A stretch of 10,911 bases of DNA from an uncultured Bacilli bacterium (GTDB lineage: Bacteria; Bacillota_I; Bacilli_A; RF39; UBA660). Location: contig CAKONX010000038.1 in the NCBI GenBank assembly GCA_934098345.1, positions 1 to 10,911 of the forward strand, written 5' to 3'. Shown here piece by piece: positions 1-6,400 of this stretch; within the stretch, counting starts at the first letter, position 1; each line of letters starts with the position of its first letter. Both the position numbers and the translations under genes were made by a program. Under the pieces are notes generated by a model that worked only from the letters and a program-made list of their open reading frames with translations, had not been told where the DNA came from and ran no database searches.

Positions 1-258
1 ACAAATAATACAAAAGGTGTATGTATAAATGATAATGGATTATTCTGTATAAAACAAAATGATTATGATAATTCAGTTTTAGCATTAAAGAATCATTTTG
101 GAGAATCGGTTTGTAGTTCCTCTGGTTCTTACTTCTACTGCGACTCTGGTGCGTTCAACTGCAATGCTTATTCGGATGAGCGGCTCGTGAGTTGCCGCGA
201 TTCCTCGACTGATGAGTACTGCTATGTGCTCTCTTCCGGGACTGTCAGTTGCGGCTAG
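1..258 (+). CDS. C-terminal part of a cysteine-rich surface protein with a DGR-like variable 3' end (5' end outside window)
   Basis: Frame 1 is open from the window edge to TAG at 256-258, giving the last 85 residues of a longer protein. Eight cysteines (residues 8, 16, 38, 47, 54, 65, 74, 84 of the fragment) point to a disulfide-rich extracytoplasmic domain. Residues 1-36 use the AT-rich codons of the rest of the window. From about residue 37 codons switch to TAC, TTC, TGC, GAC, CGG, CTC and GTG; bases 121-240 hold 63 G+C of 120 and only 17 A. The serine/glycine/cysteine framework with tyrosine, aspartate, arginine and asparagine at spaced positions, ending in SSGTVSCG, resembles the variable tail of a DGR target. 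The N-terminal domain, where a pilin-type or lipoprotein signal might sit, is not visible, so the family is unassigned. The reading frame is certain; the variable-region reading is inference. Confidence 0.8.
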   Translation, partial: TNNTKGVCINDNGLFCIKQNDYDNSVLALKNHFGESVCSSSGSYFYCDSGAFNCNAYSDERLVSCRDSSTDEYCYVLSSGTVSCG

Positions 259-280
259 TCTTGCCTCCCTGGGTATCTAA
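108..280 (+). other. Candidate DGR variable region (VR) with GC-rich 3' end (possible IMH)
   Basis: This is the GC-rich, adenine-poor segment at the 3' end of the target gene, running past the stop codon into a GC-rich tail at about 241-273. In known DGRs an error-prone reverse transcriptase copies a template repeat, misreading adenines, and the copy replaces a variable region whose 3' end is a GC-rich initiation-of-mutagenic-homing (IMH) sequence close to the target gene's stop. Loss of A from the coding strand and the location fit that model. A tandem 8-mer (ATCTAAAA twice, 275-290) and a perfect hairpin (294-315) follow directly. No second copy that could be the template repeat is visible elsewhere in the window, and no reverse transcriptase or avd gene is present, so this is unproven. 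Confidence 0.45.
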
Positions 281-290
281 AAATCTAAAA
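275..290 (+). repeat. Perfect tandem 8-mer ATCTAAAA x2
   Basis: ATCTAAAA occurs at 275-282 and again at 283-290, between the GC-rich end of the variable segment and the hairpin at 294-315. Function is unknown; it may only be AT-rich spacer. Confidence 0.6.
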
Positions 291-293
291 TCT

Positions 294-315
294 ATCTTTT
301 GATTTATCAAAAGAT
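294..315 (+). repeat. Perfect 10-bp inverted repeat with 2-nt loop, downstream of the variable region
   Basis: ATCTTTTGAT (294-303) and ATCAAAAGAT (306-315) are exact reverse complements separated by TT. No run of T follows on the plus strand, so it is not an intrinsic terminator in that direction. Hairpin or cruciform structures a short distance downstream of the VR are a known requirement for efficient retrohoming in the Bordetella phage BPP-1 DGR, and the position here, 36 bases after the stop codon, is compatible. The repeat is certain; the role is inference. Confidence 0.7.
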
Positions 316-363
316 GCTGAGGAACAATGCGACGAAAAAGTGCCGAACGAAAGTGTAGGCACC
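316..363. other. GC-rich non-coding patch with a small hairpin, possible structured RNA
   Basis: This 48-base stretch is 25/48 G+C in a window that is otherwise very AT-rich, and it lies outside any plausible gene. GTGCC (340-344) can pair with GGCAC (358-362) around a 13-base loop. I recognise no known RNA family. It could be the 3' part of a DGR-related RNA or a leftover of a template-like sequence. Confidence 0.3.
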
Positions 364-391
364 AAAATTAAGTAATAAAATAATTAATTTT

Positions 392-420
392 AAACTTAAC
401 TAATTTAGTTAAGTTTTTTT
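392..420 (+). terminator. Intrinsic terminator after the variable-region gene
   Basis: Bases 392-402 pair with 406-416 to give an 11-bp stem around a 3-base loop, running into a T tract (414-420). It ends transcription from the left-hand gene and separates it from the ABC transporter genes. Confidence 0.8.
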
Positions 421-440
421 CATAATATCTTCTTTTATTT

Positions 441-469
441 TTCATAATTATTTCAAATATTTTTAATAT
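441..469 (+). promoter_or_regulatory. Weak candidate promoter for the ABC transporter genes
   Basis: TTCATA (441-446) and TAATAT (464-469) are separated by 17 bases, each matching 4 of 6 consensus positions. The region is so AT-rich that chance matches are likely, but a promoter is expected here because a terminator lies immediately upstream. Confidence 0.3.
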
Positions 470-491
470 ATTTTATTTGGGAGATGAAAGA

Positions 492-1991
492 ATGTATATA
501 ATTAAAAATGCTCTTATTAATATAAGAAGAAATAAGACGAGAAATATTTTGTTAAGTTTAATATTTATTGTTATTGCTTCTATATTATCTATAACTTTTG
601 CAATTAAGAAAAGTGCAAGTAATATAGTTGAATCTTATGAAAGTGATAATAATATTGAAGCTAGCATAAGCATGAATAGAGAAAAACTTATGGAAAACTT
701 AAGCAATGAAGATACAAGTGAAGATAAGATTAAAGCATTTAATGATATTGAAAGTGTTACATTAGATGAGATTAAAAATTATGCTAACAGTGTCTATGTA
801 TCTTCATACTTTTATACTTATAACTTAAGGGTTAATGCTAAGGATTTGGAATCAGCAACAGATTCATTAGTAAAAGAAACAACTGAAACAAAAGTTGAAA
901 CTAAAAATTTTGGTGAAAGATTTGGTGGAATGCCTCCAACTGAACAAAAGAAAACAACAACTAAAAGCGTTGAAAAAATCTATAATGAAAAAGCTGAAGA
1001 AGGAGCTTTTAACTTAATAGGTTACAGTGATTACTCGTCAATGAGTGAATTTATAAATGGAAAATATCAAATTAAAGAAGGTTCAATAAGTGATGATTTT
1101 GAAAGTTCAACTTGTGTTATTTCTAGTGAACTTGCTGAACTGAATGACTTAAGTGTAGGCGATGAAATAACTATTGTTGATCCTAAAAACACTAAAAAAA
1201 CTTATAAGTTAACTATTACTGGTATATATGAAGAAGTAAGTCCTTCTGCAAATGATTTAACTAAAATGTTTTCTGATTCAGCAAACTCAATTATAACTAA
1301 TGCTAACTTTGTTAATAATATAATTGAAAATGATTCTAAATTAAATGCAACAATAACACCAACATTTATTCTTACTTCTAGTAAAGTAATAGATGCATTT
1401 ACTAAAGAAGTAAATGATAAAGGATTAAGTGAATATTATACAATCACTACTAATAAAGATGAAATAGAAGAAAGTTTATCATCTATAAAAAATCTAGAAA
1501 ATTTTGCTAATACATTTTTAATAATAACTATGATTATTGGTGGAGCTATCTTAATTTTAATAAATACTCTTATTATTCGTGAAAGAAAATATGAAATTGG
1601 AGTATTAAGAACAATTGGTATGAAAAAATCTTTAGTTTCACTTCAATTTGTATCCGAAATATTTATTGTAGCTATTATTTCCTTTATTCTTGGAACAGGG
1701 ATAGGTTCATCATTAAGTGTAAATGTTGCTAATAATTTACTTAAAGATGAGATAAGTGCATCTACCTATACAAATGATAAAATAAATGAAAATTTTGGTA
1801 ATCGTGATAATCGTCGCGATTTTAAAAATACTGGAGTTCAAAAAATTGATTCTATTAATGCAATTGTTGATACGCATGTAATTGTTTCTATGATGGAGTC
1901 TTTAATAATTTTAACAATTACATCTTCTGCAGTAGCAATATTCTCAATTAACAGATTTAAACCACTTACAATATTAAAGGAGAGAGGATAA
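492..1991 (+). CDS. ABC transporter permease, MacB/FtsX type
   Basis: The encoded 499-residue membrane protein would form the channel or mechanotransmission part of an ABC transporter. The architecture is that of the MacB/FtsX superfamily: one N-terminal helix (about residues 19-38), a large extracytoplasmic domain (about 39-335), then three helices at about 340-362, 387-410 and 464-486. The cytoplasmic turn after helix 2 carries the family motif RERKYEIGVLRTIGM (363-377), where the ATPase docks. The ATG at 492 is preferred because GGGAG (479-483) lies 8 bases upstream; an in-frame TTG at 477 would overlap that site and lacks its own. The gene overlaps the ATPase gene by one base (TAATG), so the two are translationally coupled. 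No adaptor (HlyD-like) gene is present, which full MacAB-type export systems usually have. The substrate cannot be read from sequence; peptide or lipid-linked export, or membrane-stress sensing, are typical for the family. Confidence 0.9.
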   Translation: MYIIKNALINIRRNKTRNILLSLIFIVIASILSITFAIKKSASNIVESYESDNNIEASISMNREKLMENLSNEDTSEDKIKAFNDIESVTLDEIKNYANSVYVSSYFYTYNLRVNAKDLESATDSLVKETTETKVETKNFGERFGGMPPTEQKKTTTKSVEKIYNEKAEEGAFNLIGYSDYSSMSEFINGKYQIKEGSISDDFESSTCVISSELAELNDLSVGDEITIVDPKNTKKTYKLTITGIYEEVSPSANDLTKMFSDSANSIITNANFVNNIIENDSKLNATITPTFILTSSKVIDAFTKEVNDKGLSEYYTITTNKDEIEESLSSIKNLENFANTFLIITMIIGGAILILINTLIIRERKYEIGVLRTIGMKKSLVSLQFVSEIFIVAIISFILGTGIGSSLSVNVANNLLKDEISASTYTNDKINENFGNRDNRRDFKNTGVQKIDSINAIVDTHVIVSMMESLIILTITSSAVAIFSINRFKPLTILKERG

Positions 1992-2638
1992 TGAATGTAC
2001 TTGAATTAAAAAATGTTAACTATAGATATAAAGATGCTAAAAAAGATGAATATGTTTTAAAAAATATTAATTATGAATTTGAAACTGGAAAACTATATGT
2101 AATTAAAGGAAGAAGTGGAAGTGGAAAAACAACATTCTTATCTTTAATAAGTGGTTTAGAAACTAACTATGAAGGAAGTATTTTGTATAATGGTAAAGAG
2201 CTTAAGAAAATAAACTTAGATAAATATAGAAATACAGATATTGGTATAGTTTTTCAAAGTTATAATCTTTTACCATCTTTAACAGCTATTGAAAATATTA
2301 CTTTATCTATGGATATAAATGGATTAAAAACTGATAAAAAGAAAAAAGCATTGGAACTTATGAAATCTGTTGGCCTTGATGAAAATAATGCAAATAGAAG
2401 AATATTAAAGCTTTCAGGAGGAGAGCAACAAAGAGTTTCCATTGCTAGAAGTATTGCGTATAATCCTAAAATAATAATTGCAGATGAACCTACAGGTAAC
2501 TTAGATGAAAAAACTGAAAATGAAATTATGAGTATATTTAAAAATCAAGCTAAATCTGGTAAATGTGTAATAGTTGTAACTCATTCAGAAAATGTATGTA
2601 AATATGCTGATGAAATATATGAACTAAAAAAGAAATGA
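1991..2638 (+). CDS. ABC transporter ATP-binding protein, LolD/MacB type
   Basis: This 215-residue cytoplasmic ATPase powers the permease encoded just upstream. All nucleotide-binding motifs are intact: Walker A GRSGSGKTT (40-48), Q-loop glutamine 89 in VFQSYNLLP, signature LSGGEQQR (141-148), Walker B IIIADE (161-166) followed by PTGNLD, and the switch histidine 198 in VVTHS. The PTGNLD extension and the short length are typical of the LolD/MacB/FtsE group. The ATG overlaps the permease stop by one base, with AGGAGAGAGG (1978-1987) as ribosome binding site inside the permease gene. The last four codons (Leu-Lys-Lys-Lys) and the TGA stop form the left arm of the terminator palindrome shared with the convergent gene. 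Catalytically competent by motif content; substrate unknown. Confidence 0.95.
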   Translation: MNVLELKNVNYRYKDAKKDEYVLKNINYEFETGKLYVIKGRSGSGKTTFLSLISGLETNYEGSILYNGKELKKINLDKYRNTDIGIVFQSYNLLPSLTAIENITLSMDINGLKTDKKKKALELMKSVGLDENNANRRILKLSGGEQQRVSIARSIAYNPKIIIADEPTGNLDEKTENEIMSIFKNQAKSGKCVIVVTHSENVCKYADEIYELKKK

Positions 2639-2656
2639 TTTTGTCATTTCTTTTTT
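2626..2656. terminator. Bidirectional intrinsic terminator holding both convergent stop codons
   Basis: A perfect 13-bp stem (2626-2638 with 2644-2656) and a 5-base loop is flanked by an A run on the left and a T run on the right, so it terminates in both directions. The plus-strand TGA (2636-2638) and minus-strand TGA (2644-2646) both lie at the top of the stem, only 5 bases apart. Confidence 0.9.
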
Positions 2657-3270
2657 AATGTACTTAAGATATTTGATATCGTTAATTGTATTTCTTCGTT
2701 ATAAATTGTTTGATCATTAAGATAATTTACTTTTATATGATAATAATTATCATCAACATTAATTAAGTTTGAATAAGAATTATCTTCGGCATAAGTTATT
2801 GATGCAAAATCACCAATTTTACTATCTAAGTGTTCATTTAACTCAATTAAATTATTATATTCTTCAATAGTGATTGAATTTATTTCAATATTTATTGATG
2901 AATTATCTTTATAAAATATAGTATTACTTGATGCTCCAAAATTTTCTGGATATTCCATAGTTAAATTTTGATATTTAAATGTTTTTTTTGCTTTTTCTAC
3001 AGTAGTAGTTAAGGTGTTATTTATATCGCTTATTGGTTGATCTTTTTTCATATCTTTAATTGTATATGTAACTATTAATGATACAGCAATTATAGCTAAA
3101 AAAGAAATTATTAATATTGCTCGTTTATTAAAATTAGTTTCCTTTTTTTCAATTTTCTTTTCCTTAAGTTCATTTGTTATAACACTTATTTCAACTGTAT
3201 TATCAAAATCACAATAAGGACATTTTTCTGAAGAGTTTTTAATTAGTCGGTTACATTTTTTACAATACAT
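2644..3270 (-). CDS. Zinc-ribbon, single-pass membrane protein of unknown function
   Basis: The 208-residue product begins with a four-cysteine zinc ribbon (C3-x2-C6 and C17-x2-C20), followed by a charged linker rich in Lys and Glu (about 34-50), one membrane helix (about 51-71) and a 130-residue C-terminal part. Positive residues before the helix suggest the zinc ribbon is cytoplasmic and the C-terminal part is outside. A short motif TMEYPENFG (104-112) opens the outer domain, which I do not recognise further. Proteins with this N-terminal zinc ribbon plus helix layout are common in low-GC Gram-positives and mostly uncharacterised. The ATG is supported by AAGGTGATG (3284 to 3276, minus strand) just upstream and a strong promoter behind it. 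It is transcribed divergently from the giant dockerin-protein operon and convergently with the ABC genes. A sensory or anchoring role is possible but not shown. Confidence 0.85.
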   Translation of the reverse strand: MYCKKCNRLIKNSSEKCPYCDFDNTVEISVITNELKEKKIEKKETNFNKRAILIISFLAIIAVSLIVTYTIKDMKKDQPISDINNTLTTTVEKAKKTFKYQNLTMEYPENFGASSNTIFYKDNSSINIEINSITIEEYNNLIELNEHLDSKIGDFASITYAEDNSYSNLINVDDNYYHIKVNYLNDQTIYNEEIQLTISNILSTLKKK

Positions 3271-3292
3271 TTAATCATCACCTTACAATATT

Positions 3293-3321
3293 ATTATATA
3301 CAAAAGACGAAATAGTTACAA
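3293..3321 (-). promoter_or_regulatory. Sigma-A type promoter for the zinc-ribbon gene
   Basis: On the minus strand TTGTAA (3321-3316) and TATAAT (3298-3293) are separated by exactly 17 bases. The predicted start at about 3286 leaves a leader of roughly 16 bases, just enough to hold the ribosome binding site. Confidence 0.7.
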
Positions 3322-3373
3322 GAAAAAAGAATAAAAAATTGAAGTATTGGTTAAAATAAATAATGATTATAAA

Positions 3374-3388
3374 TGTCGATTTTTGTCG
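3374..3388 (+). promoter_or_regulatory. Tandem TGTCG direct repeat, candidate activator or repressor site
   Basis: TGTCG at 3374-3378 recurs at 3384-3388, a 10-base period that places both on the same face of the helix, ending 9 bases before the -35 element of the giant-protein promoter. The core resembles the Spo0A box (TGTCGAA) without matching it fully (TGTCGAT and TGTCGTA). The regulator is unknown. Confidence 0.35.
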
Positions 3389-3397
3389 TATTTTTAG

Positions 3398-3426
3398 TTT
3401 ACATCAAAAAGTGATAATGTTATAAT
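3398..3426 (+). promoter_or_regulatory. Strong extended -10 promoter for the dockerin/cohesin operon
   Basis: TTTACA (3398-3403) and TATAAT (3421-3426) are 17 bases apart, and TGT immediately before the -10 makes it an extended -10 element. The expected start near 3433 gives a leader of about 16 bases before the ATG at 3449, with AGGA at 3435-3438 as ribosome binding site. Confidence 0.8.
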
Positions 3427-3448
3427 TTTATTATAGGATGTGTATGAT

Positions 3449-6400
3449 ATGAGAGGGTATGTTTCTAAAAGTATAAAAATTATATCTTTTTTACTTATAT
3501 TTTTATTTAGTATAAATTCAAGAAATTTTAAAACAGTTGGTATAGTTACGTCTACTTCTAATGAATTGAATAAGACTTTTTATAAGTCTTCGTCTGATGA
3601 AATTGTTTCGGCATTTAGCGATATTACCACTAGAAATACTTTAGGTGGTTCAGAACTTTATCGAGATAGAATTTCATATATAGAAGCAAACTTTACTGTA
3701 TTTATTGCTGGTAATTATAGTGTTAAAATAAATAATTCATATACTCATGATTTTAATGCTTCAATAACTCAAAGTGGATCAAACATTAAGGTTAAATTAA
3801 CTCCTATAAGTGGAGCAGATATTACTCCTGGTTCATACAAAATATCTTTAGTTAATTCGGTAGGAACAAGTTTTGGTGATGCTACTTTTGACGTTTTAAA
3901 ATATTATAATAATTATAATGTTTCAGCATCTCTTATAAATGGAAATGGACATGCAAATGAAGAAAACACATGGAAAATAAATTTTGATAATATTGCTGGA
4001 AAAATTGGCGAACTCATAAATTCTAATAATTTTTCTAATTTTAGTGTTTCTATTAGAAATGTTAATGGTGGGCCAGAGCTTGTAGGTTCTAAATTTACAG
4101 TTGATAAAAATGGCCCTATTACAATAAAAAATAATTTTATTAATTATCCAACACCTGGTACATATACAGTTACAGTTACTCATACAGCAAATGATTATGA
4201 ACCAAAAAACTTTAATGCCACAACTCAAATTACAGTGAAAAACAGAAATATTAATTTGGGAGCAAATACAAATGAGTCATATAGATACATCGTTAGCCAA
4301 AAAGAATTCCCTTATTTAGAAATAAAGAGAATGTTTGAAGAAACGGATGCAACAGATACAACTAAAAAAGTAAGTAAAGTTACATATTATCCATTAGATG
4401 ATTCACAAAAGAGACTATCTTTAGTTACAGAAAAAGTAAGTGATTTTACTAAAAAGTATCCTACAGCTGATTTGAATTCAATTCCTTTAAGCGGTGATGG
4501 TTATACGATTTTTGATTATACAGTATCATCATCAGTGAGTTTAAAAATAACTAATTATGATGAAACGAACATTACATACATTTTAGGCGCTGATACATAT
4601 ACAGATACAGTTGAAAACTTTGAAACTAAATATCCTGGAGTAATTACGCAATTAAAAAATACATACACATTTGATACTGATGGTAAGCTATTAAAAGTAT
4701 TAAAAGAAGTAAGAAATGTAAGTGAACTTTCTTCAATAAGCCAAATTATATTTGCCTCATCTGGTGGTGAATTTACATTTACGTTTAAAAATTACTCTGG
4801 AGTAAATGAAAGCGAATTAAAGAATGTTTTAAGTAAAGCAACAATTACTTCAAATGATGGAGTATGTTCTTCTAGCGATGGAACATTATGCAATAGTAAA
4901 AATGATAAATTTGATTTAAGTTGCTCGATAGCGAATGAAGTTGATACAAGCGGAAATGTTACAACTAAAGGATTTATTTGTCACGTTAAATATTCTAATA
5001 CTTTAGAGAAATATGGTAACGGTAATAAAAATAAAGACTCGAGTTTATATCATATTAATTTAAATTTTGCTGATGCTGATCCTAAACAAATTGATTTCAG
5101 TTTATATGATCAAGCAATTGATTATTATCTTACAAGTGAATATGATAAACATGTTGGAGAAAAAGACGAACTTATAAATTTAACTTTACCACCAGCTAAC
5201 ATGAGATATAATTACTATTTAGGTTTATATTTAGTAAAAGGTGGTATGAAACAAGATACTTTATCAGACGATCCAATTACAACAAGAATATTTGATAGAC
5301 ATGTTGAATACGTTAATGAAGAAGGACTTGTTACAACAGATTTGGCAAATGCTGAATTAAGATACTATGATGTAGCAACTTTCCAAATTAAAATAAAAAA
5401 ATATATAGACGATAAAGTAACTTTTGATTTATGGTTAAATGATGTATCTCAAGGTGAAAAAACAATGAGTACAGCAGAGTTCTTGGCTACATATAAAATA
5501 GATGATAGATATCCTAGTTGTGGAACTACAGATCCAAATTACTTGAAATGTTATGGCTACAATGCTGATGGAACTATAAACGATACAAGTCCTTTTAAGA
5601 GCGACTCATTTATTGACGCATCTGTAAAAAATACGCCTAAAATAGATATTTTAAAATTCTATCCTAAAGGTGACGATCAATATATTAAATTCGTTGAAAA
5701 TAAAAAAACTACTAGAGATTATACATTAGAAAAATTTAAAGCTACATATCCTGAAATGTATTATCTACTAATTACAAAATTTATTTTTGATGAAAATGGA
5801 GATATACAACATGGAAAATTCATGGGTGAATTAAAAATATATGAAGAAAATGGCAAACCTATTGAAGGTCATGAGGTAACAGATCAATTCAAATTTACTC
5901 CAGAAAATGGGCGTTCATCTGATGCGGAAACTCCAGAAAAAGCTGTAACAGTTGTTCCTAAAACTGAAGTTAAAGCTGGAACATATTATGTTTATACTCA
6001 ATATGGAACACTTCCATCAATTGGATATATAAATCAAGATGTTAATGGAGAAGAAGCCACAATTAGTAAAGCTTTATTCCCAGAAATGTGGAAACAAAAT
6101 ATTCATATGAGTTCAATGAACTATGCTGCTCCTATTTATCAAATGGAAATAACTAGTTCAGATATTACAAATGTTGGGAATGACGAAAAACGTTTATATA
6201 ATAATATAGATGGAGAAATAAACTTTAATCTTGAAACAGACTTTATTTATTCAAGTATTGATGAATCAGGAAAATCTAGATTTAAAGCTAAAATTCTTGA
6301 AATTAATGGAGAAAATGTAACTGATGTTACAAACAAGAAATTTAAAGTAGTTGATGAAGCTTATAATGTAAGTGATGGAGAAATAACTAAAGCAAATTCA

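Noticed and set aside
340..362. Minus-strand terminator (GTGCC/GGCAC stem followed by a T run on that strand)
   Set aside because: The stem and T run are real, but no minus-strand gene lies upstream of it, so a terminator role has no client; kept only as possible RNA structure.
477..491. TTG start for the permease, adding five residues
   Set aside because: The GGGAG ribosome binding site lies within those codons and is properly spaced for the ATG at 492.
2260..2442. Minus-strand open frame inside the ATPase gene
   Set aside because: It lies opposite the signature and Q-loop region of a clear ABC ATPase, with no ribosome binding site or recognisable domain.
3440..3448. GTG start for the giant protein
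   Set aside because: The AGGA site ends at 3438, too close to a start at 3440; the ATG at 3449 is better spaced and the added residues bring nothing.
3923..4228. Minus-strand open frame inside the giant gene
   Set aside because: Its composition is that of a shadow of AT-rich coding sequence, and it has no supporting start signals.
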